64,000 nucleotides of DNA from Glandiceps talaboti (GCF_964340395.1 NC_135560.1:19828598-19892597), one strand, 5' to 3'; counted from the stretch's first letter, positions 23,139 through 37,834 are shown. Numbers and translations: made by a program. Notes: generated from the letters alone by a model not told the origin.

Positions 23139-24368
23139 CGCACGCAGGGAGACAGGCAGACAGACATGTGTTAAGACAGATAGTCAGACAGACGGACGGA
23201 CGTTGGTATAACATTAGCTAAATTGTCACCTCTTTGTTCTTACAGGCCATCGACGTATGGATGTTAGCATGTTTGATGTTTGTTGTAGCATCTTTATTAG
23301 AATACTCTGTTGTTCATCATCTCATATCTTTAGAAGATCACAACATGATAGGATTATTTCAGGTAAGACAGGAATGTAAATTGTATAGAAAATAATTGTC
23401 AAATGCACTCGACTACATAAAAAAGATAGTAAATACTTTAATCTGTCCAATATACAACCGTTCTGATAGACCATATTCATTAGATAAATGTTCAAACCCT
23501 GGACTTATTGATCAGCATTTCTCATATGCACCATTTTAAAGGGTACTGAATGGAGAAACACTGCATTGGTGACTATTGAAGATGCTTTAGGTTTTTGAAA
23601 AAATAGTGTTCTCGTGGTTTTTAATACGTTTGATCAAGACTTTTTTGTTTCCGCATGTATTTCATTATCATTTCTGCTCCAGTAGAAATTTTGCCCATTC
23701 CCTGAAAAAAATGATTCATTCAGGTCAATCGAAGTCAAATACGATGATAATGAATTTTGCAGAAATCTTCGCTGGCATTATCGTATGGACCATTGCGAAC
23801 ATATTCAAATAGAGTGAGCTGTTCGAAATCCTATTGTTTTAGTCTTCTGAAGACATATCCAAGTGTGTTTATCGTCATGTACGAAGATATGCGTAAACAC
23901 ATTAATCCGAGTGTCTTTCATTTATTTTTAGAGATTGAACATATTACATATAACTTGTTTAAGCAACGAAATCAGGAAAGAAACACATATATTTTATACA
24001 ATGTTAATACGAATACTAGTGTGTAATAATGCTACATCGACAAGTTGCTACATTCTTACAGAAAAATCAATACGTATTTTTCCTTCTTTTAGCAGGTTCT
24101 GCGCAAACTCACTGGCCGGAAACCAGTTGCTCAAAAATTGTATCAAGAACAAACGGAATTGCAAACCCTGAATTCAAATGCATGTACAGCATCAACACTT
24201 GAACTTGATCCCGAGAAACAGAAAATCGCCAGAAAGAGAGAACTGCGAGGTCTTATTGTCGACCGTTGGTCGCGACTGCTGTTTCCACTGGCGTTCTTGC
24301 TGTTTAATATTGTATACTGGTCAACTTCACTAACTGGAGATAAAAGACACATTGATGACGATATTTGA
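9844..24368 (+). CDS. Glycine-receptor-like Cys-loop chloride channel subunit (5' end not found)
   Basis: Ligand-gated anion channel subunit of the plasma membrane, expected to form pentamers. Seven exons are visible: 9844-9911, 12937-13157, 14281-14363, 16232-16369, 17202-17431, 23246-23362 and 24093-24368 (the last acceptor could be 24096), giving ~376 aa and stop TGA. The first four are 68, 221, 83 and 138 bp, the classic GABA-A/GlyR pattern, and all phases agree. Seen: FLRQSWNDPRL (loop D), IWVPDLFF (loop A), a Cys-loop with 13 residues between the cysteines, LESYGYT (loop B), and a second cysteine pair CDKLYYTGNFSC typical of glycine receptors, with the loop C Tyr, Thr and Phe kept. M2 starts PARVALGVT, whose PAR marks anion selectivity. 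M3 follows in exon 8, then a short ~70-residue M3-M4 loop and M4 (FPLAFLLFNIVYW). Missing: signal peptide and roughly the first 60-70 residues. A GluCl or GABA-type ligand is not excluded. Confidence 0.93.
11396..11660 (+). mobile_element. Retroposon 3' tail with (TTGA)n, flanked by a direct repeat
   Basis: The block from ~11440, with ACAGCGCCTCTGAGC and GGATACAGGCG followed by TATAAATTGATTGATTGA, has the form of an L2/CR1-type LINE or SINE tail ending in its 3' microsatellite. A ~35-bp segment (AAACCCATTGGTTTGCTCAA at ~11403) recurs at ~11633 on the other side with a few differences. Only the tail is visible; no ORF remains. Confidence 0.5.
11720..12054. mobile_element. Foldback element with TTAA target duplication
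   Basis: Ends GGGGAACACCACT and AGTGGCGTCCCCC form ~33-bp terminal inverted repeats directly inside TTAA on both sides (11716-11719 and 12055-12058). A second inverted pair inside (GTGGGTCATTGAATCATGG against CCATGATTCTCCGTGGCCCAC, a looser match) makes it almost wholly palindromic. TTAA targets are used by piggyBac and Kolobok transposons, so this looks like a non-autonomous member of one of these. A related fragment lies at 42876-42972. Confidence 0.75.
12205..12395. mobile_element. MITE with 35-bp inverted repeats, TA flanks
   Basis: AGCTAAAATGATGTAGGC at 12206 and its complement ending at 12394 give arms of 35 bp with one or two mismatches. TA dinucleotides flank both ends (12203-12204, 12396-12397). 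About 190 bp and non-coding; it sits in a channel intron ~540 bp upstream of the 221-bp exon. Confidence 0.75.
13158..14280 (+). other. Channel intron, no other feature except a hexamer repeat
   Basis: The 1.1-kb intron between the 221-bp and 83-bp exons. A 90-codon open frame at 13763-14035 has no recognisable product and lies wholly inside the intron. Confidence 0.6.
14090..14119 (+). repeat. (TTAAGG)5 telomere-like hexamer
   Basis: Five TTAAGG units in an intron. It differs from the animal telomere unit TTAGGG by one base, so it is a telomere-like interstitial hexamer rather than a true telomeric tract. Confidence 0.8.
14530..14655 (-). mobile_element. Possible tRNA-derived SINE head
   Basis: Read on the minus strand, TATGGCTCAACTGATAAG resembles a Pol III A box, and GGGCTCGAATACC about 85 nt later resembles a B box. 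No tail or target duplication could be defined. Confidence 0.3.
14660..16231 (+). other. Channel intron stretch, no gene
   Basis: Rest of the intron between the 83-bp and 138-bp exons. Apart from the tandem repeat at 15.68 kb nothing is recognised. Confidence 0.55.
15677..15900 (+). repeat. ~84-bp tandem repeat, 3 copies
   Basis: Units start at 15677, 15761 and 15842 with the core GGCAGGAGGGCTATCCTC and ATCACCCCAGATTAGG. Unit lengths of 84 and 81 are multiples of three and keep a frame open (79 codons), which is a by-product of the repeat. Confidence 0.8.
18060..18842. mobile_element. DNA element with ~110-bp inverted repeats
   Basis: TAGGGGCATGTAATATTTCA at 18060 is mirrored by TGAAATATTACACGCCCCTA ending at 18842; the arms continue for ~110 bp through the GACTAAATATAACAACC block. 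The ~550-bp interior has a CCAAT-like box and a short open frame (72 codons) with no recognised product. No clear target duplication. A related arm lies alone at 35104. Probably non-autonomous; superfamily unknown. Confidence 0.7.
21030..21178. repeat. Imperfect ~60-bp tandem repeat
   Basis: Three diverged units share TCTGGTGAA(C/T)T and CAGTTCA(G/A)A(C/T)AATC. No coding function seen. Confidence 0.5.
22497..22797. mobile_element. Foldback element rich in ATGTGTTCAG motifs
   Basis: The outer ends (TCTACGCTCTAAAG against TCCTAAGTGTAGAG) and inner ATGTGTTCAG/CTGAACACAT blocks form a long imperfect inverted repeat of ~300 bp. GAACACA-type motifs occur at least eight times. No coding sequence; target duplication not resolved. 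Confidence 0.5.
22869..23289 (+). repeat. Tandem duplication of (GACA)n plus partial channel exon 8
   Basis: Two copies (about 22869-23070 and 23071-23289) of a unit made of (ACAG)n, a ~150-bp intron end and the first 43 bp of the M3 exon. The upstream copy keeps the splice acceptor and exon bases 23028-23070, then breaks off at GTTGTAG into GACAGACA. The second copy is the functional exon start (23246). Near-identity of the copies means the duplication is recent. Confidence 0.92.
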
Positions 24369-25905
24369 ACTTCTAAGCCATTAGTTTATATCGAAATCTT
24401 TCAATTTAATAGATGTTAACGATAGACAGTTATGTAATCAGAAACATTTGTCAGCAACTTGAACAAATATAAGTTTTTAAAACCACTTTGCATAGATATA
24501 TTGCCGAATCTTTATGGCAACACCATATAAATTACACATACTGATTCGTTTGAATGGTCAGTTCTCAACCAATACAAAAGAATAAAATGAAAGGGACAAG
24601 TCATTTGCTGTTAGTAGCACTATAAATACAAAACAACACACAATGATGAGCTGCTGTATTGTTATGCTTAAAGCTATAGTGGTCATAAATACGTTTTACA
24701 GATAACACGATTGCTTTTCTACCAAACATATTGAAATAAGGGAATGCATTTCATGGAAAATTAATGGAAAAATATGAACAGAATAAAAATTTTCCGATCT
24801 GTATTTAGTCTTGGCAATATTGAGACACTTGTCTACTTTACAAACCTCACCACTAGCTGGCGCCATGAGGTAATCGTCGTCAATAAAATTGAAAACATAA
24901 GGGTTGACAAACACAGATGAAACAAATTACAAACATTTATAGAACTATTGTTATACTTTACTAAATAAACTAGCCTTATAATGGTTGATGTTACAACGAG
25001 ATTTTACTCCTCTTCAAGTTGATATGAAATAAATATATGAATAACCAGATACAAACTGAATGCCTCCCTGTATTCTTCTAGTGACTATCAATCTTTGTTA
25101 TTAGATGCATTTTTCACTGGTAGTTTCTCATTCACTGTATTAAAGTTCGAAGTCTTCTACTCGTTAATATAATACAATAGTATAGTGTGAAGTAGACAAA
25201 CTGTCGTTCGAAGACAAAGGACTCTGGTGTACAGTGTAGAAATGGTGACGGTACATTTCGGTGCACATTTTTATGGAAATATGGCTAAATATATCTAGTT
25301 AGATCATGGATACCTCTGCTTCTAATTTTTCTTTTTTCTTTAATGCCAGCAGTACACAATAAAATACGTAAAACTTAAAATGTAATTTTATCTGTGCCCT
25401 GGGAAATAAAATAATACTATACCTATATATCTTGAAAATCACTCAAGGCTCAATAAAATTGGTTCCAACGCCTCCAAATTGTCATTCCATATTTATGAAA
25501 ATATAATGCGATATTGGAAAAGTTTCAAGGCAATGATTAAATTGATGAACTGCAATACTGGTGGGTACTAAATATTTATCATGAAATTTTAATGGTAAAT
25601 ATTACCACCCTTTGAAAGACATGGCATAACTGTCTAATCTGTGTATTATGTAGGAATGGTAATCTGCAAGGAACTACAGGTGATGGTATACATATATACA
25701 GTGTCTGTTTCAGATAAGCGTATTATCAACAGTATAAGTCGATTTATCCGTCTATAGCATTCGGTTTCTTTGGCTTATTCCGTGCAGCCCCAAGATCATT
25801 TATATATTTTAATATACGTTCTCTGTTCATGTATACATCGTTCTCCCCCTCCAAGGCCTACTAAACAACGTAATAACAAAGTGACATGTATATACAAATA
25901 AACAA
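24369..25905. other. Downstream of the channel gene, no further gene
   Basis: 3' UTR of the channel followed by AT-rich sequence. No exon or RNA gene recognised. Confidence 0.5.
24581..24586 (+). terminator. Likely polyadenylation signal of the channel gene
   Basis: AATAAA 213 bp after the stop codon, the first canonical signal downstream on this strand. Confidence 0.6.
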
Positions 25906-25995
25906 ACACACATACATACGTACGTACGTACGTACGTACGTACATACACATGCATACATGCATACATACATACATACATACATACATACATACAT

Positions 25996-26056
<61 letters not shown>
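25906..26056. repeat. Compound (CATA)n(CGTA)n(CATA)n(CAGA)n microsatellite
   Basis: Adjacent tetranucleotide blocks: CATA, then CGTA from ~25918, CATA again, then ~17 CAGA units to 26056. The long open frames across it are artefacts of the repeat. Confidence 0.9.
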
Positions 26057-26058
<2 letters not shown>

Positions 26059-26397
26059 CATGTAAAGCAATGTAAAGCAAATCAATGTACTGTATTTGAT
26101 TTGATGCTTATCTGGTCTACACCGATATGCACACAATGTAAGAACTGCTTTGTCAATGCAGTGTGTAGTTAGATCAACTATTGGCTTCATTTACCAACCA
26201 TTTCAGTGAAGTATTGGATTTGCTTTGAAGACATGTCTCTATGTGCAATCTATGCTAAAACAAACACAATAATCCCTAACTGTCAGCGTTTCTCCTATTA
26301 CTCGAAAATAAAAACTGTACTCTTTTCGCTCCATGGAAAAACTATTTGACTACCATCTGTATACCATAAATCAGACATTTTATCCACCCTTTTGATT

Positions 26398-27246
26398 GCA
26401 CTGATGCTTTTATTTAAAATGAGAGATGAAATAAAAGTGTAAATGGGTACGTCTTGAGTGTGATTTGTGTGCTACTGTTGTCGTTCAAAGATATTGTGAG
26501 ATCATTCCATTGAGATTCTACCCATTTTATACTCAGTCGATTGGCGTCTTTTGTCAACAAATCGTAGGAAAGAGCTCCTCGTCATGTTGTCATTTTGTTA
26601 TTGATGACGTCAACAGTAGTATTTTTTAAGGTCAAAGCCTGACACTATTATTCTAGTTCATATTGCCATTGTCGTACGTCTATCTCCATTATATTTGGGA
26701 ATACTTTCAGTGTAAGTGTCAATTTGAAAATGTTATCGTCAACTTCACAGAGGCAAATATTTCTTGGTAAAGCCACCGCCAGAAAAATATAGATAAGGAA
26801 TCGAAGAATGACGGGGATGTCAATGGATGAGGTTACTGAAACGCAGAATAGAAGTACGCTGTATTTTACGGTTTGCGATTTTCACACACAATGTTCGAAC
26901 TTTCTGCCAATAATTTTAGGTGTAACTTTAAGTGGTAGAATCGCCAACGACTAATATAGTAATCGTTTTCACAAACTGAATCAATTTGATATTTTTGCTC
27001 GTTTACCGCATCTACTCAAGTTCAAAGATATATATTTTATATATTTCTGTTATACACAAATATGTTTATTTATTTATCAGAGATATCTACTGGTAACCCC
27101 GATTACAGATATTAACAATTATATACAGTATATAAAATGCAGAATTGGACGAATAGTAAATAATAGGATAGAATTGGAAATAAAGTTAGAAATACTTTCA
27201 GTGTAAGTGTCAATTTGAAAATGTTATACGCACATCATTGTTGATA
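26398..27246 (+). repeat. Duplicated upstream segment of the sulfotransferase-like array (unit 1)
   Basis: From TGCACTGATGCTTTTATTTA the sequence matches the segment starting at 31411, including AATGGGTACGTCTTGAGTG and ATTGATGACGTCAACAGTAG. This defines a ~5-kb tandem unit (26.4-31.4 kb). A 37-bp piece at 26699 (ACTTTCAGTGTAAGTGTCAA) is repeated at 27193, at the junction with the truncated gene copy. Confidence 0.75.
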
Positions 27247-28080
<834 letters not shown>

Positions 28081-28139
28081 AAGAGAGGGGGAGGGGAGAG
28101 AGGATGAGAGAGAAAGGGATGAGAGTGAGATATATTTTC

Positions 28140-29390
28140 CCAAGACATATATTGTATATCTGGCTCTATTTAGATTGTTTTACATATAATGATATCGATA
28201 CACTCAACACACACACACACACACATCTGCACATCATTGTTGACTATTTCTATACTTTGATATGGTAATAATGTGGCTAATACTGACCTTCTATAATTCA
28301 TGCCAATGTTTTGTATCATTGTCTAGTATTATTTTATGTTGTAACACACAAACAGTAATCAGATTTAAACTGAATGCCTCCCGGCAGGACAAAGCAAGAC
28401 TTTTTGGCCTATACATGCACATTGTTGGAAATTGCAAAATTGTGTATAGCTATTATACATGATGTACCACTTAATTTGAATACTGATTATATGAAAGTGT
28501 ACGAAATTTGAAGCTTGCATAGTTATACACGGTATTTCCAATAGTCGGGTCAGTAGATACACTCACTGCGTAATGTGTTTGTCCGTGAGTTTGTTCTAGG
28601 ATAAGTAATAAGGGGGTCAGAATTTACGGGGGGTGGGGGGTGGGGCTGGGGAGAAATTATTTTGGTCATTTTTTTTCGCAGCCCGCCCTTCGCAAAAATA
28701 GTTTGGGGTCGGCATTGAAAAATGTAAGTGGGGTCGGGTAACGGGAACCAAACAAAGTTATTTTTAGGCCTACATTTGTAAGCAACAATAGGACTGAGAT
28801 ACCTACTTTGACCTGTATTGAAATGACCTTGATGTAGCCGTGTTGTTTATTATTCGTTCGAAGAGCGCAGAAGTTGTCGCACTAGAAGATTATTAGCACA
28901 AGAAGATTATTAACACATTTAGAGCTATTTTTGCTGGTAGGTGTTTTTGTGATTTTCAACATCTTGGTAGACATTCAATGATTATCGCTTGTCATTTGTA
29001 GATTAACAGTATAAACCTATATCCCAGTGTATAATAATGCAAACTACTAAACATGAACTCCATTTTGAAATTTGTTGACCTTAGTAATTACAAGGAAGGG
29101 CAAGGGAAATGAAGCCCGGTCTGTGGCATAAAATGTGACCCTCCCCCTAGTCCATTGTGCTAAAAAATGACCCTACCTCAGTTTCCTTTCTCTAAAATAT
29201 GGTCCTCCCCCTGTTCAAATATTTCAATAATAAAACAGCTTTTTAAGTCAGAACCCAGTGCTTCTGAATTTAGAAAAGTAGAGGAAACGCTTTAATAGTA
29301 GATATTAACTAAATTTGAAATGTGTAAATGTTAAATACATTCTATATGATAAACATCATTATTTTTTTACTTATAACTTGATTTCAGAAA
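28140..29390 (+). other. Spacer between copies A and B
   Basis: 28140-28560 matches 30580-31000, and 29000-29240 matches 31010-31270, so the spacer is itself duplicated around copy B. A G-rich block at 28620-28740 shares CAGAATTTACGGGGG with 53.62 kb. No gene is seen apart from the acceptor of copy B at 29387. Confidence 0.65.
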
Positions 29391-29403
29391 TAAGTGGGAT
29401 ACC

Positions 29404-30526
<1,123 letters not shown>

Positions 30527-31109
30527 GGGAGGGGAGAGAGGATGAGAGAGAAAGGAATGAGAGTGAAATATATTTTCCCAAGACATATATTGTATATCTG
30601 GCTCTATTTAGATTGTTTTACATATAATGATATCGATACACTCAACACACACACACACACATCTGCACATCATTGTTGACTATTTCTATACTTTGATATG
30701 GTAATAATGTGGATAATAGTGACCTTTCTATAATTCATGCGAATGTTTTGTATCATTATCTAGTATTATTTTATGTTGTAACACACAAACAGTAACCAGA
30801 TTTAAACTGAATGCCTCCCGGCAGGACAAAGCAAGACTTTTTGGCCTATACATGCACATTGTTGGAAATTGCAAAATTGTGTATAGCTATTATACATGAT
30901 GTACCACTTAATTTGAAAATTAATTATATGAAAGTGTATGAAGTTTGAAGCTTGCATAGCTATACACGGTATTTCCAATAGTCGGATCAGTAGATGTTTA
31001 CATTGACTGCCTAACGTGTTAATTAATGGTATAAATCTATATCTCAGTGTACAATACTGTAAACTACTAAACAGGGACTCCATTTTGAAATTTGTTGACC
31101 CAATGTTAG

Positions 31110-31270
31110 CTACCTTCAGTAATTACGAGGAGGGCCAGGGGAAATCAAGTCCGGTCTTTGCTATAAAAAATGTGCCCCCCCCCCCGTCCGATGTGCTAAA
31201 AGTGACCTTCTATCAGTTTCCTTTCTCTAAAATATGACCCTTCCCCTGTTCAAATATTTCAATGAAAAAA
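31110..31270. repeat. Dispersed repeat fragment
   Basis: Contains GTGCTAAAAGTGACC and TTTCCTTTCTCTAAAATATG; closely matches 29090-29240 and, more distantly, 39240-39420 and 40256-40380. It is part of the ~600-bp repeat family described at 35380. Confidence 0.6.
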
Positions 31271-31286
31271 AAGCATTTTTAACGCC

Positions 31287-31385
31287 GGCTTCCTGTGGCA
31301 TAGTTGGTTGTTAAAGCACAGAATTAGTAGTATGGAAGTACGTTCAAATCCCAGGGATTTGTTTTCTGTAGTAAGATCTTTAAAG
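31287..31385 (+). mobile_element. tRNA-derived SINE head
   Basis: TGTGGCATAGTTGGTTGTTAA resembles a tRNA A box, with GTTCAAATCCC ~45 nt later as the B box, the spacing of an internal Pol III promoter. It is inserted close to the junction of two duplicated units of the array. The downstream body is not clear. Confidence 0.5.
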
Positions 31386-31410
31386 GCATTTATTGACATT
31401 GTATACATAC

Positions 31411-33070
31411 ATTGCACTGATACTTTTATTTAAAAGGAAAGATGAAATAAATGTGTAAATGGGTACGTCTTGAGTGGGATTATGTGCTGCTGTGGTCGTT
31501 CAAAGACGGTGTGTGAGGTCATTCCATTGAGATTCTACCCAGTCGATTTGAGTCTGTTGTCAACAAATCGTAGGAAAGAGCTCTTCCTCATGTTGTCATT
31601 TTGTTATTGATGACGTCAACAGTAGTATTTTTAAGGTCAAAGCCTGACACTATTATTCTAGTTCATATTGACATTGCCGTACGTCTATCTCCATTATATT
31701 TGGGAATACTTTCAGTGTAAGTGACAATTTGAAAATGTTATCGTCAACTTCACAGAGGCAAATAATTCTTGCTAAAGCGAAGTTTTTGCGTGCTTAGTGT
31801 AGGAAATACTTTTACACCTGTCACCAGAAAAATATAGATAAAAATCGAAGAATGACGGGGATGTCGATTGATAAGGTTACTATACTGAAACGCAGAATAG
31901 ACACTGTATTTTACGGTTTGCGGTTTTCACACACAATGTTCGAACTTTGTGTCAATAATGTTAGGAGGGATAATTGACAGAATTTCCTACAAGTAATATA
32001 GTAATCGTTTTCAAAAACTGAATCAATTCGATATGAAGTTATTATATATTTCTGTTATACACAAATATGTTTATTTATTTATCAGAGATATCTACTGTTA
32101 ACCCCGATTACAGATATTAACAATTATATACAGTATATACAATGCAGAATTGGACGAATTAAAAATAATAGGACAGAACTGAAAAAAGCAACACATTTAT
32201 TTATTATTGCTAAAACTGAAAAATATGCCAACATCTTGCAAGGAAATGATAAAGGCAATATACCTCTCTGAAAAAACATGTTTTTCCTCGTTGGGCACAA
32301 CGATTCCTAAAAGAAATATAAATTAATGCATCGAAATGTCCTGTAAATACGGCACCATGACGAAATGTTAATTTGCATACAGAGGAGTTATCATGGGCGG
32401 CTTCTGGTTCCATAACAATCTAAACAATAATATGTGTATCTGTGGTTCCACATCTCACTGCTGAACATCCCACCATGTGACTACCACCACTGTACTGTAA
32501 TATTAGTGGAGTGAGGATGTTGAAATACTTCACACGGCCTTGTCGGCGGTGCACCCATCTGGTCTTTGCGGGAGATCTGGAATTCAGTTATGCAAATTAG
32601 ATCAAACGCGGGAATTAACTAATGCAGTACTTTTTAAGTTTCACACAAATACAATGTGTTGGTGGTAATGGGAAACGACCAATGTGGTGACAGTGATGGG
32701 ATCAAGTTTTTACCATTGATTTTAAGACTTTTGTACATTTTCACGTCTGACAGCATTTTAACCCATGTTTTTGAAATATTAGATATATATATGGGAGGTC
32801 ATGTTTTAGAGAATATTGGGGGAGGGGTCACTTTTTAGGCCTTTCCCCTTGCAATTATTGAAGGCTCCCTATAAATCTAGCGATCCTTTTATCAAGTTGA
32901 TATAGAATGCTATTAGAAAGCCAACGACGAGTCGAGTCTCTAGGCAGGTAGAAGTACTAGTTATATGCTCCATACATACATCGGCATACTAAAAACATTT
33001 TCACTGTGATTTCAATACGTTCAGATAAATCATACACAGTCTTTTCTTTCGCCTTGTAATTTTCAGAAAT
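31411..33070 (+). repeat. Duplicated upstream segment of the array (unit 2)
   Basis: 31411-32160 is the second copy of 26398-27180. 32051-32190 (TATGTTTATTTATTTATCAG, ACCCCGATTACAGATATTAA) recurs at 27056 and 34050. 32411-32880 belongs to the ~600-bp repeat family at 35380. TTTTCAG at 33059-33065 is the likely acceptor before copy C. Confidence 0.75.
32411..32880 (+). repeat. Dispersed ~600-bp repeat, copy 1 (partial)
   Basis: Shares ATCTCACTGCTGAACAT, GGGAATTAACTAATGCAGTA, GACAGCATTTTAACCCATG and GGTCACTTTTTAG with the copy at 35333-35960. It is shorter, lacking the middle part. Confidence 0.7.
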
Positions 33071-33082
33071 AAGTGGAATACC

Positions 33083-34090
<1,008 letters not shown>

Positions 34091-34653
34091 CATATATTAA
34101 CAGTTATATACAGTATATACAATGCAGAATTGGACGAATTAAAAATAATAGGACAGAATTGAAAAAAGGCTAGAAATTAATTAATTTGTTGAAAAAAACA
34201 ATGATTTATTATTGTTAAAACTAGAAAATATGCCAACATCTTGCAGGGAATTGAGAAAAGCAAAGTACTTCTCTAAAAACAAGTTTTTCCTCGTTGGGCA
34301 CAACGATTCCTAGAAGGAATATAAAAAGATACGTTGCGTTGGTAATTGACACACAACAAGTCAAGTGAGCGACCTTTGACCTAAATGACCTAACCTCAGA
34401 GCATAACAGATGGCAAGGCAGACATCTAGACCGTGTTATTGTCAGGTCGTTCGAAGAGTGCTGAGGTTTTCACACTGGAATATTTAGAGCTCTTTCGCTG
34501 GTACGTATTTTTGCGATTGACTGACATCTTGATAGACGTTCTCAGCATGCCCAGAATTGACTGATTTCTAAGATTGTAACACTAACAGGGGTGGGGAGAA
34601 ATGGGGCGGACTCGACTAGTTGCAGTATAATTGTCCACAATGAATATTTATCA

Positions 34654-34763
34654 GAACATGCGAGACTAGACAATTTTGAAAACGAAGGTCGTTGATCACG
34701 CGATACATTTGCCGAGATCTCGTAGCCGCGAAAGTTTTCAAAATTGTCTAGTCTCGCATGTTC
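34654..34763. repeat. Perfect 30-bp inverted repeat with 50-nt loop
   Basis: GAACATGCGAGACTAGACAA at 34654 through 34683 is exactly complementary to 34734-34763. The loop is CpG-rich (GATCACGCGATAC, GTAGCCGCG), unlike the AT-rich surroundings. Probably a small foldback element; no target duplication resolved. Confidence 0.8.
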
Positions 34764-35103
34764 GGCGGCCGTTTTTGACGGGGAAAAGGGCAGATCGGGG
34801 CGTCGATTGTGCTGCGGAGGATTCCTAAGAAGTGTTACGGTTAGGAAATGTCAGATTTTCCGTAGGTAGGTCGATATTTTGGCGAAAATGGGGATTGATA
34901 CGTGCGATGCAGATCCGCATCGCACCAGCTGATTGGAATTCCTGCACTAGGAATTGTAGCGTTAGGTGCGGGTTAAACACAACAACTTAAAAAGTCACCA
35001 AAACAGACGAAAAAAACCACAAAACCGCAACAAGACGCTACAATTATTGCAGCTACACTCATAGGTGCTTAGTACTCCTTAAATTGTAGTTTCCCTTGTC
35101 GAC

Positions 35104-35180
35104 AAGCTAAATATGACAACGTTTTGACTTGAAAACATTGCCCCTACCTTTGTGGAGAGACACGGAGGGCGGGTGAAGAC
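35104..35180 (+). mobile_element. Single arm related to the element at 18.06-18.84 kb
   Basis: GCTAAATATGACAACGTTTTGACT followed by CCTACCTTTGTGG closely resembles the inner terminal-repeat part at 18105-18180. The matching opposite arm was not found nearby. Confidence 0.4.
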
Positions 35181-35332
35181 ATAGATCGAAATGTCCTGTA
35201 AAATACGGCACCATGACAAAAATGTTAATTTGCACACAGAGGAGTTTAATACCAGAGACTTCTGGTTCTTGGTCTATCCTTCTGGTATATTGATGTATTT
35301 GTAGTAGCAGGATTCGTGTGATGTTTTCCATA

Positions 35333-35960
35333 TAACAATCTAAGCAATAATATGTGTATCTGTGGTTCCATATCTCACTGCTGAACATTCCACCACGTGA
35401 CTACTACCACTGTACTCCAATATTAGAACATACCAGTTAAATTGCTGCTAACATCCATGCAGTGAATATTAATTGTGGTGTGAGGAGAGGAGTGGGTCTC
35501 ACAAGTCCAAGGGGGAAGTAGAATGGTAAGATATTGTGGATAATATGGTGGAGTGAGGATGTTGACCTACTCCCGACAATGTCGGAGATCGGCAGTGCAT
35601 CCACCTGGTCTTCAGGAGTTCAATTCAGTTATGCCAATTAGATCAAACATGGGAATTAACTAATGCAGTACCTTAACACAAATTCAATGTTTTGGTGGTA
35701 ATGGGAAACTACAAATGCCTTTAAAGTTATCAATATGTCAACGTGGTGACAGTTGTGGGATTGAGTCTTTACCATTTATTCTGAAACGTGTGTACTTTTC
35801 ACTTCTGACAGCATTTTAACCCATGTTTTCAAAATACTAGAAACATTTGGAAGGGTCATGTTTTTGAGAAGGGAAATTGAGGGATGGTCACTTTTTAGAA
35901 AACGTAGTCATATACGCCGTTACCCTTGTGATCATTGAAGGTTCCCTATAAATCTAGCGA
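35333..35960 (+). repeat. Dispersed ~600-bp repeat, copy 2 (longest)
   Basis: Non-coding repeat present in the same orientation at 32411 and inverted at 39230-39850. Ends run roughly from ATCTCACTGCTGAACATTCC to GAAGGTTCCCTATAAATC. No terminal inverted repeat or A/B box was recognised, so its class is unknown. Confidence 0.65.
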
Positions 35961-36163
35961 TCTTTTATCAAGTTGCTATAGAAAGCCAACGACGAGTTTA
36001 ATCTGTGGGCTAATAGAAGTTGTGCTCCATACGTACATCGGCATACTAAAGACATTTACATTGTAATTTGAATGCGTTCAGATAAATCATACACAGTCTT
36101 TTCTTTCACCTTGTAATTCAATTTTTTGACTTATAACTTAATTTCAGAAATAAGTGGAATACC

Positions 36164-37099
<936 letters not shown>

Positions 37100-37238
37100 C
37101 CTAATATATCTATTTTATATCTGGTTAGCGTTTAGTAGTTTTTAGATGGCGATAACTCTACAACTGTAATGATCATGATACACTCAACACACGCACATGT
37201 ACACATTGTTCTTGAATATTTCTGTACTTTAATATGGT

Positions 37239-37244
37239 AATAAA
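37239..37244 (+). terminator. Likely polyadenylation signal of copy D
   Basis: AATAAA in GGTAATAAAGTGG; the aligned positions after copies A and B read GGTAATAATGTGG, so those copies have lost this signal. Confidence 0.5.
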
Positions 37245-37795
37245 GTGGCTAATAATGACCTTTCTATAATGTATTGCGAATATTTTGTGCCATTGTCTAG
37301 TATTACAATTTCAGATTTTCATTTGCTTTACGAATATAGTAGAAGTCACGATTGTTTACAATGGTAGCTGTGTGTCTTTGTTGAAAACCGTTTAATCATT
37401 CTTGATTAACACAGCCTGCATCTGGCCTACATGTAGCACACGTCGTGATTTCATTTCCTAGAGTTCGCAGAGTCTAGCCTCTCGAATCATATCTCATTCT
37501 CATTTGGAGTGAAGCGCCACCGAATGTTTTCACAGCAGAATCAAGTACAAACTGTTTACCCTAACATTACTAACATTTTAGATTCCAAGTGTCTCCAAGT
37601 GATCAAAAATGAATGTTGCAGCACACACATAACACACTATTAGCTATTACAAGTACGATGCCTATGGGTACGATGTACGTAGTAGTTGTTGAACACGAAT
37701 TTCAGTTCATATGTTCATACATACTTTAAAGCAATAATGAGAAGTAGGCCCCCAGTCAGCACCCTATCAACTACTTCTGTTTTTCACGGCGTGCA

Positions 37796-37796
<1 letters not shown>

Positions 37797-37834
<38 letters not shown>

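Larger units (their letters stand above)
17432..23245 (+). other. Long channel intron with several mobile elements
   Basis: A 5.8-kb intron between the M1-M2 exon and the M3 exon. It contains foldback elements at 18.06-18.84 and 22.50-22.80 kb, an imperfect tandem at 21.03 kb and the GACA/exon duplication at 22.87-23.29 kb. Stretches 18.9-21.0 and 21.2-22.4 kb show no gene; AT-rich ATGCTAATTAG motifs recur near 22057, 22314 and 22447. Confidence 0.6.
34100..36150 (+). other. Spacer between copies C and D
   Basis: 34030-34320 repeats 32050-32300. A 30-bp perfect inverted repeat lies at 34654-34763, a lone transposon-type arm at 35104-35180, and a ~600-bp dispersed repeat at 35333-35960. TTAATTTCAG ending at ~36147 is the likely acceptor before copy D. 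No other gene seen. Confidence 0.6.

Noticed and set aside
25796-26190. Long minus-strand frames of Cys-Leu-Ser-Val and Tyr-Val-Cys-Met repeats
   Set aside because: They are translations of the tetranucleotide microsatellite, open because 4-bp units have no stop in those frames.
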